Below are positions 52,820-61,394 of a DNA stretch of 64,000 nucleotides, in pieces (within the stretch, counting starts at the first letter, position 1; the number at the start of each line of letters is the position of its first letter). The stretch is from Bacillus sp. PK3_68 (GTDB lineage: Bacteria > Bacillota > Bacilli > Bacillales > Domibacillaceae). The stretch covers positions 2,961,001 to 3,025,000 of the forward strand of contig NZ_NQYC01000001.1 of the NCBI RefSeq assembly GCF_003600835.1, given 5' to 3'. Under the pieces are notes generated by a model. It had not been told where the DNA came from, searched no databases, and worked only from the letters and a program-made list of their open reading frames with translations. Both the position numbers and the translations under genes were made by a program.

Positions 52820-52857
52820 AAAAGAACCCCCCGGTCCTTGTACCGGGGGATTTCTTT
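52820..52857 (+). terminator. Terminator after patA
   Basis: AAAGAACCCCCCGGT pairs with ACCGGGGGATTTCTTT around CCTTGT (one mismatch). Confidence 0.88.
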
Positions 52858-53068
52858 TGATCTTAAATGAAGCATATATAGATGATCATCTATCAAAGTC
52901 ATTAAAAATATATATTTCACTTTATTTGAAATCCGATATACGATAAATATATTAATTTTTATAAAGAGAGGTGGCTTTCTCGTTTGTTGAGTTCATTACT
53001 TGTAGTAACTTCTGATTTATTACGTATGGAGAATGCTAGTTTGACAAGTGCTGTTACCAGCTGAATAG

Positions 53069-54007
53069 TTATATGAAATTATTCATTAGATAGTTTGGAT
53101 TCACGCTCGCATTAAGTTCTTTAGAAATTTGAACTACTTGCTGAAGAAAATGCTCAGTAGTTGCACTTCTAAATCTGCCTCTTAAAGTAATAAGCTCTAA
53201 ACTGGATGTTAAAGAGGGAGATTCAATATCTTTAAATACAGGTAATCCCCCGCTGAATGGAAGGTATTTGTAAGAATTCGGTAAAAAGGTTACACCAACT
53301 CCTTTGCTGGCCAGAATTACCATAGGTAGCCCTTGGGTTCCCCAATACTTTACTTTTGGGGTAAATCCTACTTGTTTACACATCTTAATGATGTAGTCAG
53401 ACAAGCCAGAGCCGGTAGTAGTAGTGTTTAGCAAAAAGTTCTCTTCAGCAAAATCTTTTAAATGCAGTCGGTCTTTTCTAGCAAAAGGGTGTTCGCTGTG
53501 AAGGCAAGCTACTATAGGTTCAGTAATAATAGAATATGTCTCAAAAATTTCTTCTGAAAAAGTAGTTCGAACAATAGCTGCATCCAACTGATTAGACAGC
53601 AATTGCTCTGATATATATTTAGTGTTTCCTTCAATGACATGGACTGTAACATTAGGAGCAGTCTTCTGCATATTTTCAACTATTTTCGGGATAATAATCA
53701 AATTTGCCGCTGTGGAACAGCCTACTTTGATTTCCCCGCGCATTCCTCTAGAAGCTTCATTTACTTCAACGAGCATATCGTCGACTGAGGTAATAACATT
53801 TTTGGCTCTTTTATAGAGTAGATTTCCTACATCAGTGAGTATCAGCCTTTTGTTTTCTCTTTTAAAAAGCAAAACACCCAGCTCCTCCTCAAGCTTCTTA
53901 ATCATAATGCTTAAAGAGGGCTGAGAAATATTTAACTTTAGAGCAGCAGCAGAAACTCCTTGAGCTTCCACAACTGCCACAAAGTATCTAAGCCGGTTAA
54001 TATCCAT
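53069..54007 (-). CDS. LysR family transcriptional regulator
   Basis: A 312-residue regulator starting MDINRLRYFVAVVEAQGVSAAALKLNISQPSLSIMIKKLEEELGVLLFKREN, a canonical LysR winged helix, followed by a periplasmic-binding-like effector domain (about 90-300; GEIKVGCSTAANLIIIPKIVENMQ). The start at 54007 gives the standard LysR N-terminus; the frame is open to 54040. It is divergent from an M20 hydrolase, amine oxidase, GNAT and permease cluster, which it probably activates in response to a pathway intermediate. A dyad in the intergenic region is a candidate binding site. Confidence 0.88.
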   Translation of the reverse strand: MDINRLRYFVAVVEAQGVSAAALKLNISQPSLSIMIKKLEEELGVLLFKRENKRLILTDVGNLLYKRAKNVITSVDDMLVEVNEASRGMRGEIKVGCSTAANLIIIPKIVENMQKTAPNVTVHVIEGNTKYISEQLLSNQLDAAIVRTTFSEEIFETYSIITEPIVACLHSEHPFARKDRLHLKDFAEENFLLNTTTTGSGLSDYIIKMCKQVGFTPKVKYWGTQGLPMVILASKGVGVTFLPNSYKYLPFSGGLPVFKDIESPSLTSSLELITLRGRFRSATTEHFLQQVVQISKELNASVNPNYLMNNFI

Positions 54008-54095
54008 AGTAAGATTTATTTCTCCTTTCCCAAATAGCATAAATAATGGGCGATCGTACCGCTGCTTAAGAGAATTCTCTCACAAGCATATCTAT

Positions 54096-54120
54096 ATAAG
54101 CATTGTCTGGATATGCTTAT
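54096..54120. promoter_or_regulatory. Candidate LysR binding site in the divergent region
   Basis: ATAAGCAT-N9-ATGCTTAT is a perfect dyad with 8-base arms, 88 bases upstream of the lysR start and 148 before the M20 gene. Its size and T-N11-A-like content suit LysR recognition sites. Confidence 0.55.
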
Positions 54121-54268
54121 GAAAATTGCAAGTAAGCCAATTTATATCAATAGTTATCAGAATAATTATAACATTTAATCTATTTTTAAGCTTTTAATTA
54201 GATTGGGCTGGAAGAGCAAATAAGGACTTTCCGAATAAAGAAAAATCAGGTGGTGAAACAAACAAAAT

Positions 54269-55570
54269 ATGAACATTTACCGAGAAAAGATCGAGCAATA
54301 TATAGACAAAAATCAAGAACAATTAATAGAACACATACGCAATGTTGTGAAAATAAAGAGTGTCATTGGCGATGAGGAAGAAATGCAAGAATATATGAAG
54401 AGAATTTATCAAGAAATTGGATTGGAAATACATGAAGTGACTCCTAATTATCACAAGCTTGCAAACCATGAAGCGTTTGTTGATTCTGGCATTCCGTTTG
54501 AAAAACGAAAAAATATCATCGGTTTGTATAATGGTACAGGTGATGGAAGATCACTTACATTACACGGCCACGTAGATGTTGTTTCACCCAACCCTTTAGA
54601 AAAGTGGACGAAGCCACCCTGGGATGGAAAGATAGAAGGAAATAAGCTTTACGGGCGTGGATCGGCGGACATGAAGGGCGGATTGATTGCTAATTGGTTC
54701 GCTTTAAAAACACTGATAGATTTGAACATACAGTTAAAAGGAACGGTTCAGCTTCATAGTGTGATTGAAGAAGAAGCAGGAGGCGGAGGCGGAGCGCTTG
54801 CGTGTTTAGAGGCCGGATATATAACAGACGGTTATATTTCAACGGAACCCCACAATTTAAATGTAACGATAGCACATGCTGGAATTTTGTATTTCAGAAT
54901 AAAGGTCATTGGCAAGACGGCTCATGCAGGCTTAGCCCACGAAGGCGTGAACGCTATAGGCAAGATATACAAAATTTATGATGCTATGGAGGCACTTAAC
55001 CAGAAAAGAGCGAAGGAAATACATTTTGAGCTGTTTAATAAAGGCTCCGGCCAGTCGGTTCATTTGAATCAGGGAACACTTCATGCAGGCGATTGGGTTT
55101 CCAATGTAGCGGGACACGCAGTCTTAGAGTGTCGGATTGGGTTTATTCCTGGTGAGAGCCGGAAAGACATTAAAAAGCTAATACATGAAACGATTGAGAA
55201 AGTGATGAGAGAGGATGAATGGATGCAGCAGAATCCACCCGAAATCGAATGGTTTGGCTGGTCAACAGAGCCTTGGTATCAAGACCCGGAGGATGAGTTT
55301 GTCCAATCATTTGTCCAGACAGCTTCTAGCATTTTAGGGAAGCCAACGAAAATCATTGGCCGGGCCTCCGGGAACGATGCCCGTTTTACTCAGTATTACA
55401 ACAAGCCGGGCATATGCTTTGGACCAAGGGGGAGTAACATACATGGTCCGGATGAATTTGTTGAATTGGATAGTGTCGTTAAAGTTGCTAAAGTGTTGGC
55501 GAATTATATTGTTGAATGGACGAGCAGCCCTCAGCTAAAAAAAGCCGACCAAAAGCCAGTTTTAAAGTAG
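54269..55570 (+). CDS. M20 family metallohydrolase (ArgE/DapE-like deacylase)
   Basis: A 433-residue zinc hydrolase. Metal ligands lie in LTLHGHVDVVSP (HxD near 94-96), GRGSADMKGG, EEEAGGGGA, and a late GPRGSNIHGPDEF. The dimerisation domain insertion (about 195-320) is present. Enzymes of this family remove acyl groups from amino acids or amines or cleave dipeptides. Here, next to an amine oxidase, a GNAT and a PuuP-like permease, a role in unmasking an N-acylated or gamma-glutamylated amine is plausible but not proven. It is divergent from lysR. The ribosome site (AGGTGG) is 13 bases away, rather far. Confidence 0.85.
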   Translation: MNIYREKIEQYIDKNQEQLIEHIRNVVKIKSVIGDEEEMQEYMKRIYQEIGLEIHEVTPNYHKLANHEAFVDSGIPFEKRKNIIGLYNGTGDGRSLTLHGHVDVVSPNPLEKWTKPPWDGKIEGNKLYGRGSADMKGGLIANWFALKTLIDLNIQLKGTVQLHSVIEEEAGGGGGALACLEAGYITDGYISTEPHNLNVTIAHAGILYFRIKVIGKTAHAGLAHEGVNAIGKIYKIYDAMEALNQKRAKEIHFELFNKGSGQSVHLNQGTLHAGDWVSNVAGHAVLECRIGFIPGESRKDIKKLIHETIEKVMREDEWMQQNPPEIEWFGWSTEPWYQDPEDEFVQSFVQTASSILGKPTKIIGRASGNDARFTQYYNKPGICFGPRGSNIHGPDEFVELDSVVKVAKVLANYIVEWTSSPQLKKADQKPVLK

Positions 55571-55633
55571 AGCGTTTTTTGTATTAAAAAGCATGCAGAA
55601 AATTGAGATAGCAAAGAGGCGGAGGGATAAATA

Positions 55634-56971
55634 ATGGTTCAGCAAACTGATTCGAAACAATATGACGCTATTATCGTTGGAGGGGGATTTACAGGTTTAG
55701 TTGCAGCCCGTGAGCTTAGTATGCTGGGACACAGTGTCACTTTGCTTGAAGGGCGGGATCGTTTAGGAGGGCGTACTTGGACTGATCACCAATTAGGAAG
55801 CAATCTCGAAATGGGCGGAACTTACGTTCACTGGTACCAACCTCATGTATGGACTGAGCTGACCCGTTACGGCCTTGAAGTGTACCAAGCTCCATCTGCT
55901 CAGAAAGCGTATTGGATTACGGGGGAGAAGGTACACTCAGGAACTCCTCAAGAGTTGAACTCTATAGTAAAAGAAAGCTTTGAGCGTTTGATGAGCCAAG
56001 CGAACAAACATCTTCCTCTTCCTCACAGTCCCTTACAATCTTCTTCTTTGCGAGAGTTAGATGGAAAATCAGTGATGGAATACCTGGAGAGTTTTACTCT
56101 AGCACAGGAGGAATATGACTTTTTAAGCAGCTTGTTAGCAACTGATTTTAATGGGTCACCGGAAGAGGGAGCCCTTACCCAGATGTTTCGCTGGTGGGCT
56201 TTTGCCAATGGAAATCGTTATGTCTTTGCTGATACGGTCTCAAGATTCAAAATAAAAACAGGAACCCGCTCACTTATCAATTCGATCGCAGCTGATATTG
56301 ATGCAGACATACAGCTATCTGTAGCTGTTGCTTCTATAGACCACACAGGTGATTATGTGGAAGTTCATACAGAAGATGGCCAGTGTTATGAGGCGAGAGC
56401 GGTTATTGTTACTGCTCCATTAGCGACATTAGATAACATTCAATTTAGACCGGAACTATCGAAAGAAAAACAAGCTTTTATAAACGAAAAGCAAGTCTCA
56501 AAAGGAGTTAAAGTCTGGGCACGCGTGAGAGGAGAGATGGAACCTTTTGTTGCTTATGCCCCTTCAGAGTATCCTCTTAACTCCGTTCATCTGGATCATA
56601 CAGTTGAAGGTGACAGCATTGTAGTTGGATTCGGCCCTAATGCTGATCGCTTAGATCCTAATGATCGATATGCAATAGAGAAGGCATTGCAATGCTGGCT
56701 CCCTGATATAGAAGTGGTTGAAAGCGCGGGCCATAATTGGGCAGCGGACGAATTCTCCCGGGAAACCTGGTCGATGCTGAAGCCAAACCAATTAACCTCT
56801 TATATTGAAGAAATGAGACGCCGGGAAAACGGGGTATTTTTAGCAGGTGCAGCCTATGCAAATGGATGGGGAGGATTTATTGATGGAGCGATTGAAAGCG
56901 GCATTACTACAAGCAGAAGAGTAAGTAAATATATTGCTGCAAGCAAAGCTTGTCCATCCTGCAATTTGTAA
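55634..56971 (+). CDS. FAD-dependent amine oxidase
   Basis: A 445-residue flavin amine oxidase. The N-terminal FAD fold reads IIVGGGFTGLVAARELSMLGHSVTLLEGRDRLGGRTWT, with the family-typical GGTYVHWYQPHVW substrate-loop. The C-terminal FAD-binding FLAGAAYANGWGGFIDGAIESG completes it. It should oxidise a primary amine to aldehyde with H2O2 and ammonia, as putrescine oxidase and tyramine oxidase do; the substrate is undetermined. The closing CPSC motif near the C-terminus is unusual and could be a metal or redox site. It is 63 bases after the M20 gene with a GGCGGAGGG site. Confidence 0.85.
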   Translation: MVQQTDSKQYDAIIVGGGFTGLVAARELSMLGHSVTLLEGRDRLGGRTWTDHQLGSNLEMGGTYVHWYQPHVWTELTRYGLEVYQAPSAQKAYWITGEKVHSGTPQELNSIVKESFERLMSQANKHLPLPHSPLQSSSLRELDGKSVMEYLESFTLAQEEYDFLSSLLATDFNGSPEEGALTQMFRWWAFANGNRYVFADTVSRFKIKTGTRSLINSIAADIDADIQLSVAVASIDHTGDYVEVHTEDGQCYEARAVIVTAPLATLDNIQFRPELSKEKQAFINEKQVSKGVKVWARVRGEMEPFVAYAPSEYPLNSVHLDHTVEGDSIVVGFGPNADRLDPNDRYAIEKALQCWLPDIEVVESAGHNWAADEFSRETWSMLKPNQLTSYIEEMRRRENGVFLAGAAYANGWGGFIDGAIESGITTSRRVSKYIAASKACPSCNL

Positions 56972-57079
56972 AGCTGATAAACCGGCAGAAACTTCTCTGA
57001 AGATCAGGCCTTTTATTTTTTTTTAAAATCCTCCATTATTTCATATTAATGAAATTTAACGGAAAAGGGGTAGCGGTTA

Positions 57080-57724
57080 ATGTCAAAGTCTAAATTGGAA
57101 TCAGAAATAACTGTTCATAATATTGGATACGAAGATATAGATGAGGTGGTAAACCTGTCCCAGATAGTATTTGGACCGAGAATAGCATATAGGCGGGAGC
57201 AATTGGAAAGCCAATTGGAGATTTTCCCTGAAGGGCAAACCTGTATTAAATATAAAGAAAAAATCGTAGGCTCTTGTTCAAGTGTGATTGTTAACTTTGA
57301 TGAATATGGAGTGCAGCATTCCTTTAAAGAAATATCAGATGAAGGATTTATTCAAAATCATAATCCGAATGGGATAAATTTATATGGAATTGACGTTACC
57401 GTTCACCCCGATTACCGTCAAATGAAGATTGGAAGGCGATTATACGAAACACGCAGAAATATTTGTCGGCAGTTTAATCTAAGAAGTATTATGTTTGGAG
57501 GCCGAATTCCTCACTATTACAAATACGCTGATAAAATGCCTGTAGATAAATATGTTGAATGCGTGATCCAAGGAAGTATTTACGATCCTGTACTCACATT
57601 CCAGCTGAGAAATGGCTTTACTGTAAAAACCATCATGAAAAATTATATTCCTGAAGACGAGGCTTCTTTAAAGTATGGAATATTAATGGAATGGTTAAAT
57701 GACCATTATACTCCGCGTAATTAA
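57080..57724 (+). CDS. GNAT family N-acetyltransferase
   Basis: A 214-residue enzyme with the acetyl-CoA loop TVHPDYRQMKIGRRLYETRR (about 111-130) and the N-terminal beta-strand/helix pattern of GNAT proteins. Residues 130-214 (SIMFGGRIPHYYKYADKMPV) resemble a group of GNAT proteins often fused to or near nitrilases and amine pathways. In a cluster with an amine oxidase and polyamine-type permease it might acetylate an amine, for detoxification or as a pathway step, with the M20 enzyme reversing or acting on the product. Acceptor not evident. Confidence 0.75.
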   Translation: MSKSKLESEITVHNIGYEDIDEVVNLSQIVFGPRIAYRREQLESQLEIFPEGQTCIKYKEKIVGSCSSVIVNFDEYGVQHSFKEISDEGFIQNHNPNGINLYGIDVTVHPDYRQMKIGRRLYETRRNICRQFNLRSIMFGGRIPHYYKYADKMPVDKYVECVIQGSIYDPVLTFQLRNGFTVKTIMKNYIPEDEASLKYGILMEWLNDHYTPRN

Positions 57725-57753
57725 GTTTCCCAAATAACAATTATTCATGAGAA

Positions 57754-57768
57754 ATGAAAACGTTTCCG
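57754..57768 (+). promoter_or_regulatory. Candidate cre (CcpA) site upstream of the second puuP-like gene
   Basis: ATGAAAACGTTTCCG matches WTGNAANCGNWNNCW at 14 of 15 positions. It ends 19 bases before the ATG, a position suited to carbon catabolite repression. Confidence 0.6.
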
Positions 57769-57787
57769 TGTATGGGGGGAGTGCAGT

Positions 57788-59143
57788 ATGAATACGAATG
57801 AGAGTAAATTGAAAAGGACACTTAAATTAAGGCATATTTTAGTTCTTGGGCTTGCCTACATGTCACCTTTTGCAGTTTTTGATACGTTTGGTATCATTTC
57901 TGAACTGACAAATGGCCACGTTCCTGCATCCTATGTGCTTGTTATGATTGCAGTATTGTTCACCGTTTTCAGCTATAGCAAAATGGCCAAGATATATCCT
58001 TCCTCCGGCTCGGCGTACACTTATACAAGACGAACAATAAATTCTGGTCTTGGTTTTCTTGTAGGATGGGCGGTTTTGCTTGATTATCTTTTTCTGCCTA
58101 TGATCAATGCAATGTTTACCGGTATCTACCTTTCGGCTGTGTTTCCAACTGTTCCTTCATGGATTTGGGTTCTTGGAATGGTTATTTTAATTACGACGAT
58201 GAATATTGCTGGTGTGAAGATCGCGGTTTCTGCTAATACACTTATGGTAATTTTCCAAGCGTTAATCGCTGCTATTTTTATTTTTCTGACAGCACGTTCT
58301 ATTATTGTAGGGAATATCGGGTACTTTTCGTTTAATCCTTTCTATTCAGAAGCAATGAATTTCTCCACCGTCTTTGCAGGAGCATCGATTTTAATGTTAT
58401 CGTTTCTAGGATTTGATGCTGTTACTACATTGTCAGAGGAAGCAGTCAAACCAAAAACAGATATTCCCCGAGCCATCTTTCTGGTCGCTTTTCTTGGAGG
58501 CATTTTCTTTTTGGCAGTTTCCTACTTTATGCAGAGCTTATTTCCTAGTGTAGGGGCATTGGTGCAAATTTCTCCTGACATAGAGGAAGCCTCTCCAAAT
58601 ATTGCTCTTTATATAGGTGGAAGTCTTTTTCAGGCTATTTTTCTTTCTGGGGCACTTACAGCCTGTATTGCATCCGGTCTGGCTGGACAAACGAGCGCCT
58701 CGCGTTTACTGTATGCGATGGGACGGGACGGCATTTTATTTAAAAGAGTTTTTGCTTATATCCACCCCAAGCTGGCAACACCGGTCTTAAATATTGTTTT
58801 AACGGGGATTTTAGCGTCTTCAGCATTGTTTCTCAGCTTACACACAGCCACATCGTTAATTAACTTTGGAGCTTTTACGGCTTTTGCATTCGTAAACTTG
58901 TCTGTTGTTTTTTACTATTTCAAAAGAAATAAAAGTCATACTATGCGCTCTGTGTTTAGTCATGTTGCTGTTCCTTTTATTGGCTTTTCACTTAATGCTT
59001 ATTTGTGGTACAAACTGGATACCGCTGCTATGACACTCGGATTATTCTGGATGGCAGTCGGATTTATTTACCTTTTAAGTGCGACTAAATTCTTTACAAA
59101 AGCTCCACCGGAATTTAATTTTGATGAATCGGCGGCTGGCTGA
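57788..59143 (+). CDS. PuuP-like amino acid/polyamine permease (APC family), second copy
   Basis: A 451-residue carrier with 12 hydrophobic segments, co-linear with the protein at 44051-45400 and E. coli Puu[85 protein letters not shown]. It probably imports a primary amine that feeds the amine oxidase encoded upstream. Unlike the first copy there is no sigma-54 promoter; a cre site precedes it and it may be cotranscribed from the LysR-controlled promoter. It has a GGGGGGAG site. Confidence 0.85.
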   Translation: MNTNESKLKRTLKLRHILVLGLAYMSPFAVFDTFGIISELTNGHVPASYVLVMIAVLFTVFSYSKMAKIYPSSGSAYTYTRRTINSGLGFLVGWAVLLDYLFLPMINAMFTGIYLSAVFPTVPSWIWVLGMVILITTMNIAGVKIAVSANTLMVIFQALIAAIFIFLTARSIIVGNIGYFSFNPFYSEAMNFSTVFAGASILMLSFLGFDAVTTLSEEAVKPKTDIPRAIFLVAFLGGIFFLAVSYFMQSLFPSVGALVQISPDIEEASPNIALYIGGSLFQAIFLSGALTACIASGLAGQTSASRLLYAMGRDGILFKRVFAYIHPKLATPVLNIVLTGILASSALFLSLHTATSLINFGAFTAFAFVNLSVVFYYFKRNKSHTMRSVFSHVAVPFIGFSLNAYLWYKLDTAAMTLGLFWMAVGFIYLLSATKFFTKAPPEFNFDESAAG

Positions 59144-59266
59144 TGGGATTAATGAAGCATAAAGAAATAGGCAGTTAGGATAAAAATACTTCAAGCCCTT
59201 CTCATTTGTGTTCAATTGTTGGCACTTTTGCCCAGCAGGCTTTTTGTACTTGACTCTAAATTAAGT

Positions 59267-59320
59267 AAAAAGTGTCAGTATCAAGGTGCATAAAAGCATT
59301 CTTGATACTGACACTTTTTT
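59267..59320. terminator. Bidirectional terminator between the permease and yvdR-like genes
   Basis: AAAAAGTGTCAGTATCAAG pairs perfectly with CTTGATACTGACACTTTTT, arms of 19 bases. Confidence 0.93.
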
Positions 59321-59634
59321 TAAGAAGTAAATTTCAATCCGGCTACACCCAGCATAATAAATAGAAGCGAGAGAAGTTGAAATTTATTCAATTTCTCTTT
59401 AAACCAAATAATGCTGACGAGGGTAATACCGACTGTACCAATACCGGTCCAGACAGCGTAAGCAACCCCTGCAGAAAGATCTGTCATCGCTCTTGATAAA
59501 CAATAGAAGGAGAAGATAAAGCCAATCACCATGACAGCAATCGGCCACTTTCTCTTTGTGCCATTTACATATTTCATTGCAATCGTTGCAATGACTTCTT
59601 CAAAGCCAGCTAGAACTAAAAAGACCCAACTCAT
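59320..59634 (-). CDS. yvdR: Small multidrug resistance (SMR) protein, YvdR-like
   Basis: A 104-residue, four-helix SMR transporter subunit. The conserved Glu is in LAGFEEVIATIAMKY (TM1), and YAVWTGIGTVGITLV is the TM3 signature. It matches B. subtilis YvdR along its length and overlaps the yvdS-like gene by ATGA, so the two form a heteromeric pair. SMR pairs of this kind expel cations such as quaternary ammonium or guanidinium-like compounds; the ligand here is undetermined. It is the last gene of a tetR-led unit and is closed by a strong terminator. Confidence 0.88.
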   Translation of the reverse strand: MSWVFLVLAGFEEVIATIAMKYVNGTKRKWPIAVMVIGFIFSFYCLSRAMTDLSAGVAYAVWTGIGTVGITLVSIIWFKEKLNKFQLLSLLFIMLGVAGLKFTS

Positions 59635-59969
59635 TGATATTCACCTCGACTTTGGTCTTTCTGTGTTGATGTGGATAATTTCATACCCGCTACTCCCGAA
59701 AGCAGCAAGACAACGAATATTAACTGGATGAGGGAGAACGGTTCTCCTAAATAAATTCCCATAAAATACGTGCCTGCTGTACCAATGCCGACAAAGACAG
59801 TGTAGGCAGCGGCCAGCGGGATCGTTTTATATGAACGAATGAGCAGAAGGAAGCTAGTAGCAATCAGCACGGTGATGACTGCCCAATCCGTTAGAGAATC
59901 GGCATGCTTCAAACCTGTCGCCCATACGATTTCCAATAGACCTGCAATTAATACAATAAACCAACTCAA
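59631..59969 (-). CDS. yvdS: Small multidrug resistance (SMR) protein, YvdS-like
   Basis: A 112-residue SMR subunit: LIAGLLEIVWATGLKHADS has the TM1 Glu, and AAYTVFVGIGTAGTYFMGIYLGEPFS the TM3 region, closely following B. subtilis YvdS. Start TTG 59969 (complement) is chosen over GTG 59978 because GAGGTG lies just upstream of it and it restores the MSWFIV start seen in homologues. A TetR operator lies 17 bases upstream, so the pump genes have their own controlled promoter in addition to readthrough from tetR. Confidence 0.88.
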   Translation of the reverse strand: MSWFIVLIAGLLEIVWATGLKHADSLTDWAVITVLIATSFLLLIRSYKTIPLAAAYTVFVGIGTAGTYFMGIYLGEPFSLIQLIFVVLLLSGVAGMKLSTSTQKDQSRGEYQ

Positions 59970-59985
59970 TGTAAGCACCTCAGTT

Positions 59986-60004
59986 ATGAATGAATGTCAT
60001 TCAT
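59986..60004. promoter_or_regulatory. YvdT-like TetR operator between yvdT and yvdS
   Basis: ATGAATGA-ATG-TCATTCAT is a perfect dyad with 8-base arms, directly upstream of yvdS. A second copy lies before the tetR gene. Confidence 0.8.
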
Positions 60005-60019
60005 TTTTTTGTTAAAAAT

Positions 60020-60041
60020 TGAAACGCTTGGAAAAGCGTTT
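60020..60041 (-). terminator. Weak terminator or attenuator after yvdT
   Basis: GAAACGCTT pairs with AAGCGTTTC around 4 bases. On the minus strand it is followed by AATTTTTAAC, a short U tract, so only partial termination is expected. Confidence 0.5.
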
Positions 60042-60047
60042 CGATAC

Positions 60048-60626
60048 TTAGCGGGAAAGGGAGCGCTGTAGAAAAGAAAAGGTTTCCTCTTTACAGGCGG
60101 CTAAATCTCTTTTTTCTTCAGCGATATAAAAGCGCTCGGCAGCATTCTCAATTAAGTTAATAATAAGACGAGCCGTCCAATTGATATCAATGTCAGCAAT
60201 GATTTCTCCCTTGCTGGCGGCTGACTGTAAAACTTCCTCTAGCCAATCATAGTAGGGAGTATAGATTGTTTCCCATTTTTCCATTGAATGCACAATGGCA
60301 AGGCCAGAGTAGCACAAAATAATAACCTCTTTGTAAGACTTCGTTAACTCAAACGTTTCATCGATAAGTGTTCGCATAATCTGCCAAAAGCCATTTATTC
60401 GTTTTGTTTCACTCTTAATTTTCTCTAGTGTCAAACTGAGCAAATCCTCTGCGATGGCAGGAATTAAATCTTTTTTTGAAGGAAAGTACAAATAAAACGT
60501 TCCCTGAGCAACGCCTGCCCGTTTAACAATGTCAGTAATTGAGGTTTGGTCGAGCCCTTTTTCAGAAATTACCTCGATTGCTGCCTGAAGAATTTTATTG
60601 TATTTGCCATCACTTTTTACCCGCAT
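60048..60626 (-). CDS. yvdT: TetR family repressor, YvdT-like
   Basis: A 192-residue TetR regulator with HTH GLDQTSITDIVKRAGVAQGTFYLYFPSKKDLI (about 19-50) and an all-helical ligand domain. The order tetR-SMR-SMR matches yvdT-yvdS-yvdR in B. subtilis. Two copies of one dyad, before this gene and before yvdS, indicate autoregulation and repression of the pump, released by a cationic inducer. Confidence 0.88.
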   Translation of the reverse strand: MRVKSDGKYNKILQAAIEVISEKGLDQTSITDIVKRAGVAQGTFYLYFPSKKDLIPAIAEDLLSLTLEKIKSETKRINGFWQIMRTLIDETFELTKSYKEVIILCYSGLAIVHSMEKWETIYTPYYDWLEEVLQSAASKGEIIADIDINWTARLIINLIENAAERFYIAEEKRDLAACKEETFSFLQRSLSR

Positions 60627-60645
60627 AGTAAATCCTCCAATAATA

Positions 60646-60664
60646 ATGACTGAATATCATTCAT
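60646..60664. promoter_or_regulatory. YvdT-like TetR operator upstream of yvdT
   Basis: ATGACTGA-ATA-TCATTCAT has the same layout as the site at 59986-60004, with one mismatch in the left arm. Confidence 0.8.
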
Positions 60665-60715
60665 TTTACAGTAATTTCTTATTGCTGTCAAGGCGTTGAA
60701 AAGTATAATTTTTGC

Positions 60716-60743
60716 TTGAGATTTCGTATATATGCATTATAAT
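60716..60743 (+). promoter_or_regulatory. Sigma-A promoter of the potRABC operon
   Basis: TTGAGA, 16 bases, TATAAT. The -10 is perfect. Confidence 0.75.
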
Positions 60744-60754
60744 GAGAAACTAGA

Positions 60755-60818
60755 TGTAAACTTACAGTTTTATAAAAGTAAACTTCATTTACTGAAAGTT
60801 TACTAAATATAAACAAAA
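60755..60818. promoter_or_regulatory. Operator array upstream of potR
   Basis: AGTAAACTT-N10-AAGTTTACT (60777-60804) is a perfect dyad, flanked by further GTAAAC and GTTT/TAAAC half-sites (60756-60770 and 60810-60814). The array lies between the transcription start and ATG 60834, fitting repression by the encoded XRE regulator. Confidence 0.7.
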
Positions 60819-60833
60819 TCGAGGATTAAGAGG

Positions 60834-61376
60834 ATGGAAATTGGGAAGAAAATTAAAAATTTAAGGTTGAAAAAGGGATTGACACAAGAAGAACTTGGAG
60901 AAAGAACAGATTTGAGCAAGGGGTATATTTCCCAATTGGAACGGGATTTAAGCTCACCTTCCATAGAAACACTCTTTCACTTGCTGGAAGTGTTAGGATG
61001 CTCTCCGAAAGACTTTTTTGATGAGGATAAGCGAGAACAGAAGGTTGTCTATGGAGAAGAAGATCAAACAGAGTATCTTGATGAGGAAAGAGGATATGAA
61101 ATCCAGTGGCTGGTGCCTGAATCGAATGAAAAAGAGATGGAGCCGATTAAGCTGATTCTTCAAAAAGATGGAGAATTTAAGCGATTCGAACCATCACTGG
61201 CCGAAACATTTGGTTACGTGATGAGTGGCCGCATCAAAGTGCTGCTAGGCAATCAGGAATATGTGGCCGAGGCAGGAGAAGCGATTTATTTCCATTCATC
61301 CGAAGAGCATCAGATTATTAATGATTTTGATGGCCCATCTGAACTCATTATGACAGTGACAAAGTCTTACTTATAA
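60834..61376 (+). CDS. XRE-cupin regulator of polyamine uptake (PotR/PuuR-like)
   Basis: A 180-residue repressor with an N-terminal XRE-type HTH (2-60; GLTQEELGERTDLSKGYISQLERDLSSPSIETL) and a C-terminal cupin domain (about 105-175; HHSSEEHQI-like FHSSEEHQIINDF). This architecture is that of PuuR and of regulators leading potABCD operons in Bacillus and related bacteria; the cupin binds putrescine or spermidine. It is 18 bases before potA and shares its transcript. An array of GTAAAC half-sites precedes it. Confidence 0.9.
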   Translation: MEIGKKIKNLRLKKGLTQEELGERTDLSKGYISQLERDLSSPSIETLFHLLEVLGCSPKDFFDEDKREQKVVYGEEDQTEYLDEERGYEIQWLVPESNEKEMEPIKLILQKDGEFKRFEPSLAETFGYVMSGRIKVLLGNQEYVAEAGEAIYFHSSEEHQIINDFDGPSELIMTVTKSYL

Positions 61377-61394
61377 CAGAAAAGGGAGGGTATT

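Noticed and set aside
59217-59233. TTGGCAC in the intergenic region after the second permease
   Set aside because: No TTGC element follows at N5 and no gene reads away from it on that strand, so it is not a sigma-54 promoter.
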